From positions 62,001 to 126,000 of the forward strand of contig CAZQSZ010000008.1 in the NCBI GenBank assembly GCA_964596345.1: a stretch of DNA of 64,000 nucleotides, read 5' to 3'. Both the position numbers and the translations under genes were made by a program. Shown in pieces: positions 43,722-53,424 of this stretch (the stretch's first letter is position 1; each line of letters starts with the position of its first letter). The notes beneath the pieces were generated by a model. It searched no databases. It was not told the DNA's origin and saw only the letters and a program-made list of their open reading frames with translations. The stretch comes from CADEDV01 sp964596345. GTDB lineage: Bacteria > Bacteroidota > Bacteroidia > Chitinophagales > Chitinophagaceae.

Positions 43722-45215
43722 TTAGTCCACATTCCAGCTCATCTCCCCGCCCTTCTCATCTTTTAAGGTGATACCGAGAGCCGCCAGCTGGTTCCTGATC
43801 TTATCGGATGTGGCAAAGTCTTTTTTGCCCTTCGCTTCTTTGCGGATATCGATCAGCAGTTGCATCACTCCCTGTAATTTGCTGTTGTCGGCTTCGGTTA
43901 CACCTTTCAATCCAAAAATATCTTCCAGCCAGGTTTTGAAGGATGACTGCAGCAACTGAAAGGTTTCTTCCGATAAGGCACCCACCGGGATGATCTTATC
44001 TTTTATTGAATTGATCACCGGTACGATCTCGAACATATTCGCCAGCACTTTCGCCGTACTGAAATCATCGTTCATGAATTCCGGAAATGCTACGACCAGT
44101 TTTTTTAGTTTCTCTTCCAGTTCTGCATCAGGTGCTTCTTTGCCTGTTTCATAATTCATAGCCTGCAGCTTTTCATAGGCATCCCATAAACGCTTCAATC
44201 CTTTTTCGGCGGCCAGCAATGCTTCATTACTAAAATCAAGGGTGCTGCGGTAATGTGTCTGCAGGATGAAAAAGCGGATCGTCATCGGGTGAAATGCTTT
44301 TTCCAGTATCGGGTGGTTACCGCTGAACAGCTCTGTCAGTTTGATCACATTGTTATAACTCTTGCCCATCTTGCGGCCGTTAATGGTGATCATGTTATTA
44401 TGGATCCAGTAACGCACCGGCGCCGAATGATTGCAAATGGTACTTTGTGCGATCTCACTTTCATGGTGCGGGAACAACAGGTCCATACCACCACCATGAA
44501 TATCAAACTGTGCCCCGAGGTATTTGGTTGCCATGGCCGAGCACTCAATATGCCAGCCAGGAAAACCCACTCCCCAGGGACTTTGCCAGCGCATAATATG
44601 TTCCGGGGCTGCATTTTTCCATAAGGCAAAATCGGCCCGGTCTTTTTTCTCCTCCTGTCCTTCCAGCTCCCGGGTGGTCTCCAGCAGGTCGTCAATTACC
44701 CGGCCGCTGAGTTTGCCATAATCATGCGAGGCGGCATATTTCTTTACATCAAAATAAACAGAGCCATTCACTTCATACGCAAATCCTGCTGCCATGATCT
44801 GTTTGATCATTTCGATCTGCTCCACGATATGGCCGGTGGCTGTCGGCTCAATAGAAGGCGGTATCGTATTGAATTGCTCCATGGCCCAATGAAACAGGTT
44901 GCTGTATTTCTGCACCAGCTCCATGGGCTCCAGTTTTTCCAATACTGCTTTTTTCGAGATCTTGTCTTCGGCTTCTCTTCCTTCTTCTTCAAAATGGCCA
45001 GCATCGGTGATGTTGCGTACATAACGGACTTTGTAACCGAGATGCTGCAGGTAACGATACACCACATCAAAAGTGATATAAGGCCTTGCATGCCCGAGGT
45101 GACTTTCTCCACTTACCGTGGGTCCGCACACATACATACCCACATGACCGGGAGTGATGGGTGTAAAAACTTCTTTTTGCCTGCTATACGAATTATATAC
45201 TTTCAGATCATTCAT
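43722..45215 (-). CDS. cysS: Cysteinyl-tRNA synthetase
   Basis: 497 aa from MNDLKVYNSYSRQKEVF. Class I synthetase: the zinc Cys and the HIGH-type motif are in MYVCGPTVSGESHLGHARPYITFD, the W-H-IECSAM stretch follows, and the KMSKS-type motif is KMGKSYNN. The C-terminal DALR-like helices end with DEKGGEMSWNVD. The open frame extends 43 codons upstream, but that part does not resemble CysRS. Essential; single gene with its own terminator. Confidence 0.97.
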   Translation of the reverse strand: MNDLKVYNSYSRQKEVFTPITPGHVGMYVCGPTVSGESHLGHARPYITFDVVYRYLQHLGYKVRYVRNITDAGHFEEEGREAEDKISKKAVLEKLEPMELVQKYSNLFHWAMEQFNTIPPSIEPTATGHIVEQIEMIKQIMAAGFAYEVNGSVYFDVKKYAASHDYGKLSGRVIDDLLETTRELEGQEEKKDRADFALWKNAAPEHIMRWQSPWGVGFPGWHIECSAMATKYLGAQFDIHGGGMDLLFPHHESEIAQSTICNHSAPVRYWIHNNMITINGRKMGKSYNNVIKLTELFSGNHPILEKAFHPMTIRFFILQTHYRSTLDFSNEALLAAEKGLKRLWDAYEKLQAMNYETGKEAPDAELEEKLKKLVVAFPEFMNDDFSTAKVLANMFEIVPVINSIKDKIIPVGALSEETFQLLQSSFKTWLEDIFGLKGVTEADNSKLQGVMQLLIDIRKEAKGKKDFATSDKIRNQLAALGITLKDEKGGEMSWNVD

Positions 45216-45427
45216 ATCATTTATTTTTTCAGCGGCAGTAGTACGCCTGGTAATTACATACAGGTTTACCAGTTTGTACTGCTGTTCAGCTTTATTGAAT
45301 TCGAAATTAGTTAAAGGAACTGCCGGGTGCGGCAAAAGTAGCAATTATGCTGTCAACAGGGACAACAGCGACAACAACGGTGATGTGAGAGAAGATTGTT
45401 CATTCGTTCAAAGATAGCTGATCCGGT

Positions 45428-46546
45428 TCATTTTTTCAATTCCAGGTCAGCCACCAGCATATAATGGTCGGAATACCGTTTTACCACCCGGTTGAACTGG
45501 CGGATTTTAAAATTTTTATCCGCAAAAATATAATCGATCCGCAGGGTGGGCGACAGTGAAGAGAAGGTGCGGCCAATACCAAATCCTTTTTCTAAAAAAG
45601 CATCCTGCATGGCTCCCCGCACGGTAAAATAGGTATAGGAATTCGGCACATCATTCAAATCACCGCAAAAAATAACGGGGTTGGGACTGTCATCGATCAC
45701 CTGGTCGATCAGGTCGGCCTGGATGCTGCGGTGGCTCACCCCCCGTTTCACTTTGGAGAAGATCGTTTTGGAATTGCTGAGCAAACTGTCGTCGGCTTCT
45801 TTGATCTCCCTGATGCGGCGGTAATCATCTTTCCCGAATTGTAAAGATTGCAGGTGCGTGGTATAGACCCTGAACGTATCATCATTCGCTTTGATATCTG
45901 CATGGATCAGTACATCCGGCAACGTTGGTCGTGGATAACGGATGACACCGGTATCAATGATCGGGAACCGGGAGAAAATGATGGAACTGTAGTATTGCTT
46001 ATCACCATCCTCGTCAAACATGAAAAAATAATACGGATAGTTCAGTTCCTTCTGCACATATTCAATGTTGTGATAATAATCGGAAAGCCCGGAGCTTTGA
46101 AATTCCTGAAGGCAGAGAATATCAGCATCCTGTTGTTTCAGCAGGTCCATCATCTTCAGTCTTGTCTGGCTGCCTTTATTATTGTTGATCTTTATTTCAA
46201 TGAACCTGGCCACATTCCAGGTAACAATACGGATATGACCCGGTTCTTTTTTATAATTGAATGCTCCCGGGTTGTTAAATGCAAAAAAAACACTGATGCT
46301 TTTTAGTCCGATGATGAGAGCAGCCAGTGAAATGAATGAAAGCCTTGGCTTAATGATCAGCCAGGTGATCAAATAGCCCAGTACAAGAACCAGTAAAAAG
46401 GGAAATGCCAGCCCGAGAAAAGAAATGAACCACCATTTTTGCGGGTTCAGGTAGGGAGCCAGGCAGGCGAGCAAGAAAAAAAAGACGACCGCAATGTTCG
46501 TGTAAATAAAAAAGCGTTTCGTAAAAAGTCGGAACTTGCTGGCCAT
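45428..46546 (-). CDS. Membrane-anchored endonuclease/exonuclease/phosphatase-family protein
   Basis: 372 aa. About three N-terminal hydrophobic helices (residues 12-100), then the EEP catalytic domain: RIVTWNVARF (Asn), ILCLQEFQSSG (metal-binding Glu), VIFCGDLNDVPNSYTY (Asp-x-Asn) and the final DHYMLVADL (Asp-His). This superfamily cleaves phosphodiesters in nucleic acids or lipids; which one is not evident. It is read together with the rhomboid genes upstream on the same strand. Confidence 0.9.
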   Translation of the reverse strand: MASKFRLFTKRFFIYTNIAVVFFFLLACLAPYLNPQKWWFISFLGLAFPFLLVLVLGYLITWLIIKPRLSFISLAALIIGLKSISVFFAFNNPGAFNYKKEPGHIRIVTWNVARFIEIKINNNKGSQTRLKMMDLLKQQDADILCLQEFQSSGLSDYYHNIEYVQKELNYPYYFFMFDEDGDKQYYSSIIFSRFPIIDTGVIRYPRPTLPDVLIHADIKANDDTFRVYTTHLQSLQFGKDDYRRIREIKEADDSLLSNSKTIFSKVKRGVSHRSIQADLIDQVIDDSPNPVIFCGDLNDVPNSYTYFTVRGAMQDAFLEKGFGIGRTFSSLSPTLRIDYIFADKNFKIRQFNRVVKRYSDHYMLVADLELKK

Positions 46547-46577
46547 TGCCGCAATTTACAAATCTTTCAGGGCATCC

Positions 46578-47513
46578 TTACCAAAGGTCTTCTTCACTGG
46601 CCCGTTTCAGCAGTTCTTTTTCTTCATCGGTGAGAAAATGATAGCCTTTGTGATTGATCTTGTCCAGGATATCATCAATACGTTCCTGGGTGATATTCGG
46701 TGTTTTTTTATAGGGATGTGTGGCCGACTTATAAAACAACTCATCCTTGATGCTTTTTCCTTTCTTCGGCTTATCGGGATTGAAAAGGTTATTCACCCAA
46801 TCAAAGAAATTATTCATCCAGTCGCTCCAGTCATAGCCACGGCGCACCATCATCATAAATAAGAACCCGGTAAACGCACCGGCCAGGTGCGGCATATAAC
46901 TTTCCACCTTGTAAGCCGGTACTGTTGCTACTGCCATGATCATATAAAAAGCAGTCAGTATCCATAAGGGAATACCTCCGTTCAGCATCGGGAAGAGACG
47001 GTAACCGGGAGAAACCATCGTAGTGGCAATAGCCAGCGCCGTAACACCGGCCGCCGCACCAAAATTTACCGCACTGGGCAACTGGCCCTGTAAAGAAGGA
47101 ATAAGATTGTAAGAAACAACAAAGGCGATCACACCCGCCAAACCGCCATAGAGAAAAACAGGAATGATCTTGCGGTTACCCGTCAGGTCCTGCATGATAT
47201 AACCAAAGGTCCATAACCAAAGCATATTGGCAAGGATGGGCCAGAAAGCGGTATGCACAAACATACTGGTTATAATGGTCCAGGGTCTTGCCGCCAACTG
47301 GTTCAGGTCGGCCGGCACCACGAACCATTTCAGGATCTTTTCAAAAAACAACTGGTTGTATTTGCCATCCTCCTTGTAGAGAAAATAAAAAACCGTTTGA
47401 ATAAAGAACAGGATCACAAACACCACGAGGTGAATAACGAGCAGTTTGGTAAGGGCATTATTACTTTGCCCCAGGGAGATGCGTTGCTGGTATTCTTTTT
47501 CGGTATAGGCCAT
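46578..47513 (-). CDS. Rhomboid-family membrane protein, catalytic serine apparently lost
   Basis: 311 aa. Six hydrophobic helices with rhomboid landmarks: WTIITSMFVHTAF, ILANMLWLWTFGYIM, and a final PHLAGAFTGFLFMM that keeps the catalytic His. Where active rhomboids have GASG, this protein reads FGAAAGVTAL (about 151-160), so the serine is Ala. The second His of the H-x-x-x-N helix is also absent. A ~90-residue cytoplasmic tail follows (KKTPNITQERIDDILDKINHKG, then LTDEEKELLKRAS), which is typical of Bacteroidetes rhomboids. Probably a pseudoprotease. An intact rhomboid gene lies just upstream. Confidence 0.85.
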   Translation of the reverse strand: MAYTEKEYQQRISLGQSNNALTKLLVIHLVVFVILFFIQTVFYFLYKEDGKYNQLFFEKILKWFVVPADLNQLAARPWTIITSMFVHTAFWPILANMLWLWTFGYIMQDLTGNRKIIPVFLYGGLAGVIAFVVSYNLIPSLQGQLPSAVNFGAAAGVTALAIATTMVSPGYRLFPMLNGGIPLWILTAFYMIMAVATVPAYKVESYMPHLAGAFTGFLFMMMVRRGYDWSDWMNNFFDWVNNLFNPDKPKKGKSIKDELFYKSATHPYKKTPNITQERIDDILDKINHKGYHFLTDEEKELLKRASEEDLW

Positions 47514-47674
47514 AGCTCACTTTATCAGGCTGTAAATGTAGGCTAAGAGTTCAAAAGAGTATAAAGAGTTTAAAGAGAAATCTTGTTGTTTGATCATTAC
47601 TACTGCGCTGGCCAGTTATAAAACACCCGATGACAGCAGCTCTCTTTTCCTCCTTCCCTCTTTCACCTCTTAGC

Positions 47675-48325
47675 TTAGTATAACGTTCGCCGGTTGGTTT
47701 TGTTCCAGATAAAACAGATAATAAAGCCCGTCAATGCACCGCCCAGGTGGGCAAAATGGGCCACTTTATCTCCCACGGAAGGATTGATGCCCCCGAATAA
47801 ATCAATGGCCACATATACCAGGACCAGCCATTTGGCTTTGACAGGTACGGGTATCGGGATGATCATTACTTCTGTATTAGGAAACAGGTAAGCAAAGGCT
47901 ACAAAAATGCCCATCACCGCACCGGAAGCACCCACCGCATAGGAAAAGCCTCCCATCAGGTATTGCATAATCAAATGCGCTGCCGCTGCACCAACGCCAC
48001 AGGCTAAGTAGAAAAAAAGAAAGCGTTTGGGTCCCCATACGTTTTCCAGGATGCGGCCAAACATGAACAAACCAAACATATTAAAAAGAATATGAAAGAA
48101 CATGATTTGTCCGCCGGGCCCGTACGAGGCGTGTGCAAACATATGGGTGGCGATCTGGTAAGGTTCAAAAAAAGGCGTGCCCACCGGCCACAAACCCAGT
48201 TTCATGGTCAATCCATATTCTTTATCATAAAACAACTGGGCCAGCCACACGATCACATTTATGATGATCAGGTTTTTAACGATTGGGGGAAAGCCACTGG
48301 GCCGGGTAAATCGAAAATTACTCAT
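47675..48325 (-). CDS. Rhomboid-family intramembrane serine protease
   Basis: 216 aa, six TM helices. Catalytic Ser in AVGASGAVMGI (about 130-140), catalytic His in AHLGGALTGFII near the end, HILFNMFGLFMFG in the preceding helix, and the L1 loop MFAHASYGPGG. It is a complete minimal rhomboid that cleaves TM substrates in the membrane plane. It is followed on the same strand by the Ser-less paralogue after 161 bases. Confidence 0.93.
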   Translation of the reverse strand: MSNFRFTRPSGFPPIVKNLIIINVIVWLAQLFYDKEYGLTMKLGLWPVGTPFFEPYQIATHMFAHASYGPGGQIMFFHILFNMFGLFMFGRILENVWGPKRFLFFYLACGVGAAAAHLIMQYLMGGFSYAVGASGAVMGIFVAFAYLFPNTEVMIIPIPVPVKAKWLVLVYVAIDLFGGINPSVGDKVAHFAHLGGALTGFIICFIWNKTNRRTLY

Positions 48326-48374
48326 TCTTCAAATTTAGTAGTTATTCAGTTGTGGAAACGGCTTGTACAGATGT

Positions 48375-49877
48375 TTAACCATTCTTCAACTTCAGCTGCA
48401 CCACGTTCTCAATATGCAGGGTATGCGGGAACATATCCACCGGCTGAATTTTGGTGACCGCATATTTTTCATCCAGCAGGGCAAGATCCCTGGCCTGCGT
48501 AGCCGGGTTGCAGCTAACATATACTACGGTGGGTGCTGCGATCTCCAGGATCTTCTTTACTAATTTTTCATGCATACCGGCTCTCGGGGGATCGGTGATG
48601 ATAACATCAGGTTTGCCATGCAGGGCAAAAAAATCATCATTGCAGATATCAATCACATCACCGGCATAGAATTCTGCCTCGGGCAGGTTATTCAGTGCTG
48701 CATTTTCTCTGGCATCATCAATAGCGGCCGCTATCATTTCCACACCAATGATCTTTTTCGCTTTTTCACTTACAAAAATGCCGATGCTGCCCGTGCCGCA
48801 ATAGAGATCATATACAATTTCATTTCCCGTCAGCTCTGCAAACTCTCTTGTTACCTGGTACAATCGTTCTCCCTGTTTGGTATTAGTCTGGAAAAAAGAT
48901 TTCGGCCCGATCTTGAATTGAAAATCTTCTAACTTCTCAATCACATAGCCTTTACCATGATACGCTATAGGGGAAAGATCATGCAGGCTGTCATTCATTT
49001 TGGTATTGATCGTATAAAGCAGCGTCGTGATCACGGGAAATCTCTCCAGCAAATGATCCAGCAAGGCTTTGATCTTTTCTTCCTCATTTTCGCCAAACAC
49101 GATATTCACCATCAGCTCCCCGGTTTCACATAACCTTACCTGCATAGTTCTTAACAAACCAACATGGTTTCTTATATCATAAAAGCTGTATTCGTGTTGT
49201 CTTGCAAATTCTTTGATCGCCAGCCGGATCGCATTGGTAGGTTCGGCCTGTAAATAACAGGTTGTTATATCCACGATCTTATCAAACATACCGCGGGCAT
49301 GAAAACCGGCCCCCTTAAATTCCCCCGCAGGGGGAACTTCAGAAGACCCAGGCAATGGAGAGTTACCCATACTGTCTGAGTTTTCATTAAGCTGGCTTTG
49401 TGTGTTGCTGAGCCCCTCCTTGCGGAGGGGTTGGGGAGGCTTCTCTTTTGTATATTCTTTGTTGCCAAACGTATATTCGATCTTGTTGCGGTACTGTTGG
49501 GTTTGTACGGCTCCCAGTATCGGCAGCATTTCCGGCAGCGCCACTTTCCCGATCCGCTGCAGGTTATCCCTGACTTGTTTTTGTTTGAATTCTAACTGTT
49601 TTTCATAGGGCAGCATCTGCCACTGGCAGCCACCACAAACCCCAAAATGGGAACAGAAGGGCTGCACCCGGTCTTTAGAGTAGGAATGGAACCGTAGCGG
49701 CCATCCTTCAGCCCAGTCCTTTTTGTTTTTACCCAGCTGTACATCCACCACATCCCCCGGCACCACTCTTTCAATAAAGATCACTTTACCATCCACCCGG
49801 GCCAGACTCTTGCCTTCTGCAGCACAGTCCTCCACGAGGATCTTTTCTAATACGATATTTTTTTTCTTTTTTCTCAC
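48375..49877 (-). CDS. rlmD: 23S rRNA (uracil-5-)-methyltransferase RlmD with repeat-derived insertion
   Basis: 500 aa. TRAM domain about 5-60, the 4Fe-4S cluster Cys in FCSHFGVCGGCQW (C75, C81, C84), the SAM motif VYDLYCGTGSIGIF, DPPRAGMHEKL, and the catalytic Cys in YVSCNPATQARDL. It methylates 23S rRNA at U1939 (E. coli numbering). Residues about 143-189, between FGNKEY and FHARGMFDKIV, are an extra Pro/Ser/Asn-rich stretch encoded by two palindromic repeats and the DNA between them; typical RlmD proteins have only a short loop here. The reading frame is kept, so the enzyme is probably functional. Confidence 0.94.
   Translation of the reverse strand: MRKKKKNIVLEKILVEDCAAEGKSLARVDGKVIFIERVVPGDVVDVQLGKNKKDWAEGWPLRFHSYSKDRVQPFCSHFGVCGGCQWQMLPYEKQLEFKQKQVRDNLQRIGKVALPEMLPILGAVQTQQYRNKIEYTFGNKEYTKEKPPQPLRKEGLSNTQSQLNENSDSMGNSPLPGSSEVPPAGEFKGAGFHARGMFDKIVDITTCYLQAEPTNAIRLAIKEFARQHEYSFYDIRNHVGLLRTMQVRLCETGELMVNIVFGENEEEKIKALLDHLLERFPVITTLLYTINTKMNDSLHDLSPIAYHGKGYVIEKLEDFQFKIGPKSFFQTNTKQGERLYQVTREFAELTGNEIVYDLYCGTGSIGIFVSEKAKKIIGVEMIAAAIDDARENAALNNLPEAEFYAGDVIDICNDDFFALHGKPDVIITDPPRAGMHEKLVKKILEIAAPTVVYVSCNPATQARDLALLDEKYAVTKIQPVDMFPHTLHIENVVQLKLKNG
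49320..49430. repeat. Two palindromic repeats inside rlmD
   Basis: TTCCCCC-GCA-GGGGGAA (49320-49336) and CCCCTCC-TTGC-GGAGGGG (49413-49430) are perfect hairpins 76 bases apart, both in frame with rlmD. Together they bracket the 47-residue insertion. They resemble the mobile palindromic elements found between genes in many bacteria. Confidence 0.85.
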
Positions 49878-50024
49878 GGCGCAAAACTAAGCCCATCGCC
49901 TGAAAGGCCGCCAAAAAGCCGGGTTTCTTTTGGTTGATTACGCAACTGTTTCCGGGCCAGCCGCCTCTTTAAACGACTTATCCTTTTAACCCATTTTAAA
50001 TATCTTTACGACTTATTCTGACTC

Positions 50025-51458
50025 ATGAAAAAATGGAGCATCATAGCAGGCCTTTTACTCAGTATGCCGGCCTTTGCACAAACGGGTTACGAGATCAAAG
50101 TAACGTTCAAACCCTTTAAAAACCAGTTCATCTACCTGGGGCATTATGCCGGGAAGACATTACCGATTGTTGACTCGGTAAAACTGGATGCCAACAGCAC
50201 CGGAACTTTTAAAGGGAAGAAGCTACTGCCCGGTGGGATTTACCTGGTGGGATATCCTAATAAACAGGGATTCTTTGAACTACTGCTGGACAAACAACAA
50301 CAATTCAGCATTGTGGCTGATACGACTACTTTGAAAAAAGGCATCCAGTTCCAGAACAACCCGGATAATACACTCTTCAACGGCTACCAGCTTTACATGA
50401 GCGAAAAAGGAAGGGAGATCAACAGTCTCCGGCAACAACTGGCAACCGCCACTACTGCAACGGACTCTGCAGCTATCAATACAAAACTGGTGAGAACAGA
50501 CAGCAGCGTTAAAGCTTATCGGGAAAATATTATTAAAAAGAATCCCACCAGTTTTCTCACTACCCTCCTGCAGGCCATGCGGGAACCGGAATTGCCTGCT
50601 GCCTTGCAACAACAACGAACCAAGGCTGATTCCCTGGCTGCTTACCGGTATTACAAAGACCGTTTCTGGAACGGCATCAATTTCTGGGATAACCGGATGC
50701 TGCAAACACCTTTTTTCGAAGACAAGCTCGACAAATATTTTACGCAGCTGGTAGTACCGGATGCAGATTCGGTAAACAAAGAACTGGACTGGATGCTGGG
50801 TTACGCTTCCATCAATAAGGAGATGTATAAATTCTTATTGTCAAAGTTTGTGAACCGCTACATCAACCAGAAATACATGTATGAAGATGCCGTCTTTGTG
50901 CATCTGTTTGAAAAGCACCTGGCAGCTAAGAAGCCGGATTGGTATGATGATAAACAATATAAGACGATTACCGACCGTGCCTATAGCATGATGGCCAATA
51001 TCGTGGGCACACCTGCAGCAGATATTGTATTGCCGGATAGCCTGGGTGTGATACGATCGCTGTATGCGGATTCATCCCGGTTTACCATTGTCTGTTTCTG
51101 GGATCCCACCTGCGGGCATTGTAAAGAAGTACTTCCCAAATTAGATTCCATGTACCGGGCCAAATGGAAAGCAATTGGTGTCGGCATATTTGCCGTGGCC
51201 AAAGAAACCGATGGCACCCAAAAAGACTGGCTGGGTTTTGTGAATGAAAAGAACCTGCAGAACTGGACACATGTGTATTACTCCAAAGAAGAAGAAAAGA
51301 AAAAGATCCAGGCTGGTATTCCCGGTTACTCCCAGCTTTATGATGTACTGACCTTCCCTACATTATATTTGCTGGACAAAGACAAACGCATTATCGCCAA
51401 GAAGCTGAGCTGGGAACAAACCGATGAAGTGCTGCAAATAAAAATGAAGGCGCAATAA
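50025..51458 (+). CDS. Periplasmic TlpA-like thioredoxin protein (DUF4369/DUF5106-thioredoxin)
   Basis: 477 aa. Signal peptide 1-18 (SMPAFAQ). The N-terminal ~110 residues are DUF4369-like (FKNQFIYLGHYAGKTLPIVDSV). A DUF5106-like helical middle (about 150-320) follows, and a C-terminal thioredoxin fold (about 340-477) carries the redox motif WDPTCGHCKEVLPKL (C-G-H-C) and a cis-Pro in FPTLYLLDKD. A periplasmic thiol oxidoreductase or reductase common in Bacteroidetes; the substrate is unknown. It lies 31 bases upstream of the PpiC foldase gene, suggesting a joint role in envelope protein folding. Confidence 0.9.
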   Translation: MKKWSIIAGLLLSMPAFAQTGYEIKVTFKPFKNQFIYLGHYAGKTLPIVDSVKLDANSTGTFKGKKLLPGGIYLVGYPNKQGFFELLLDKQQQFSIVADTTTLKKGIQFQNNPDNTLFNGYQLYMSEKGREINSLRQQLATATTATDSAAINTKLVRTDSSVKAYRENIIKKNPTSFLTTLLQAMREPELPAALQQQRTKADSLAAYRYYKDRFWNGINFWDNRMLQTPFFEDKLDKYFTQLVVPDADSVNKELDWMLGYASINKEMYKFLLSKFVNRYINQKYMYEDAVFVHLFEKHLAAKKPDWYDDKQYKTITDRAYSMMANIVGTPAADIVLPDSLGVIRSLYADSSRFTIVCFWDPTCGHCKEVLPKLDSMYRAKWKAIGVGIFAVAKETDGTQKDWLGFVNEKNLQNWTHVYYSKEEEKKKIQAGIPGYSQLYDVLTFPTLYLLDKDKRIIAKKLSWEQTDEVLQIKMKAQ

Positions 51459-51489
51459 ACAGCACCAACATACCTGAAAATTCAAAACT

Positions 51490-53424
51490 ATGAACAAGAG
51501 ATTTTTCCTGCTGATCATTATTATTAGTGCATTATCCTTCCCTTGCTTTTCTCAGACACTTTTTACCTATGGTCCCCATGCTGTTCAGGCCGATGAATTT
51601 GTAAAAGCGTATAACAAGAACAATACAACCCCCGCTGTCAACAAGGAAAAGGCCATACGGGATTATCTTGACCTGTATATCAACTCCCGCCTCAAGATCA
51701 GGGAAGCACTGGAAAGAAGGTATGATACTTTACCACAGATAACGGTGGAAGTAACCAACCTGCGCAACCAGATCATTGAAAATTTCATGAGTGATCCGCA
51801 GACCATGACCCGGTTAACGCAGGAAGCATTTGCCCGCAGTCAGAAAGATATTCATGTGGCCCATATTTTTATTGCTGCCAATAATAATGATACCGCTGCT
51901 GCATTCAACCAGGCCCGCAGTATATATGAACGTTTGCAGAAAGGAGAAGATTTTGCCACACTGGCGCAACAGTTTTCACAAGATCCCGCAGCTAAAACCA
52001 ATAAAGGTGATATGGGATGGATCACCGCCTTCACTTTACCCTACATTTTTGAAAACGCAGTGTATGCAACTGCACCCGGCAAGTACAGCACTATCATCCG
52101 TTCAAAAGCCGGTTACCATATTTTCAAAAATATAGCCGAAAGAAAAGCTGTTGGTAAGATGAAAGCCAAACAGATCCTGCTGGCTTTCCCGCCCGGCTCC
52201 GATGAAGCCGCAAAACAAAAAATTGCTAAACGGGCAGACTCCATTTATAAACGCTTACTGGCTGGTGAATCTTTTGACAAACTGGCTACCGCTTTCAGTA
52301 ATGATTATACAACCGCTATCACCGGCGGCACCCTGCCTGATTTTGGCGTGGGACAATATGATCCTGCTTTTGAAGCCAAAGTATGGGGGCTTGCCAAAGA
52401 CGGCGCTGTTACCAAACCCTTTCTGACTTCGCATGGCTATCATATTGTGAAGCGTACCACCATTGTTCCGGTTATAACCGATGCTGGTAACAAATCCAAC
52501 GAACAGGAATTAAGGCAAAAGATCAACCGGGACCAGCGCTGGAAAGAATCCCGTGAAGTAATTTATAATAACGTAAAAACAAAAGCCGGTTTTCAACCCG
52601 GAGCTTATAATAAGAACGATCTCTGGGCTTATACCGACAGCCTGCTGGATCGCCGCCCGCTGGGAACCGGGAAGAATATCAATCCCGACATGAAAGTTTT
52701 TACATTGGGAGATACAGCAGTAAAAGTATCCGACTGGATCACTTATGCGCAGGCCTTTCGTTATAAACCGGATGGCTCTGGCAGAAAAACCTACGAGGAA
52801 GTGATGACCGATCATGTGAATGCAGTGGTCATGCAATACTACCGGGACCATCTTGAACTCTTCAATGCTGATTTCCGCAACCAGATGAATGAATTCAAAG
52901 AAGGCAATTTGTTCTTCGAGATCATGCAGCAGGAAATATGGAACCGCACCGGTACCGATACAATGGAACAAAAAGCTTTGTACGAAGCCAATAAGAGTAA
53001 ATACAACTGGTCGAAAAGTGCAGATGCGGTGATCTTCTTTTGTTCCGATAAGGAAACCGCTGAATTATTATTCAACCAGGTAAAGAAAAACCCGGCGAAC
53101 TGGAAAACCTACACCGATGCATTGGTGGAAAAAGTAGTCGCTGATTCTTCCCGGTATGAATGGCCGCAACTGCCCAGCAAAACCAAGATCGTTCCTTACA
53201 GCGGCTTGGTAACCACCCCACTGATCAATCCCACTGATAATACCGCTTCTTTTGCGTATATCAGCAAAGTATACCCGCAACCGGCGCAACGAACATTCAA
53301 TGAAGCCAAGGGGTTAGTGATAAACGATTACCAGGCCCTGCTGGAAGAACAATGGATCAAAAGGCTGCGAGAGAAATACCCGGTGAAAGTGGATGAGAAA
53401 GTGCTGGAGGGGTTGTACAAGTAA
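51490..53424 (+). CDS. SurA/PpiC-type periplasmic peptidyl-prolyl isomerase
   Basis: 644 aa. Signal peptide 1-21 (FPCFSQ). An N-terminal chaperone helical region (about 25-110), then two parvulin domains: the first about 115-215 (HVAHIFIAANNN, LQKGEDFATLAQQFSQDPAAKTNKGDMGWI), the second about 225-325 (AKQILLAFPPGS, LLAGESFDKLATAFSNDY, KPFLTSHGYHIVK). A long C-terminal region (330-644) resembles degenerate further domains. A periplasmic foldase for outer-membrane proteins. Confidence 0.92.
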   Translation: MNKRFFLLIIIISALSFPCFSQTLFTYGPHAVQADEFVKAYNKNNTTPAVNKEKAIRDYLDLYINSRLKIREALERRYDTLPQITVEVTNLRNQIIENFMSDPQTMTRLTQEAFARSQKDIHVAHIFIAANNNDTAAAFNQARSIYERLQKGEDFATLAQQFSQDPAAKTNKGDMGWITAFTLPYIFENAVYATAPGKYSTIIRSKAGYHIFKNIAERKAVGKMKAKQILLAFPPGSDEAAKQKIAKRADSIYKRLLAGESFDKLATAFSNDYTTAITGGTLPDFGVGQYDPAFEAKVWGLAKDGAVTKPFLTSHGYHIVKRTTIVPVITDAGNKSNEQELRQKINRDQRWKESREVIYNNVKTKAGFQPGAYNKNDLWAYTDSLLDRRPLGTGKNINPDMKVFTLGDTAVKVSDWITYAQAFRYKPDGSGRKTYEEVMTDHVNAVVMQYYRDHLELFNADFRNQMNEFKEGNLFFEIMQQEIWNRTGTDTMEQKALYEANKSKYNWSKSADAVIFFCSDKETAELLFNQVKKNPANWKTYTDALVEKVVADSSRYEWPQLPSKTKIVPYSGLVTTPLINPTDNTASFAYISKVYPQPAQRTFNEAKGLVINDYQALLEEQWIKRLREKYPVKVDEKVLEGLYK

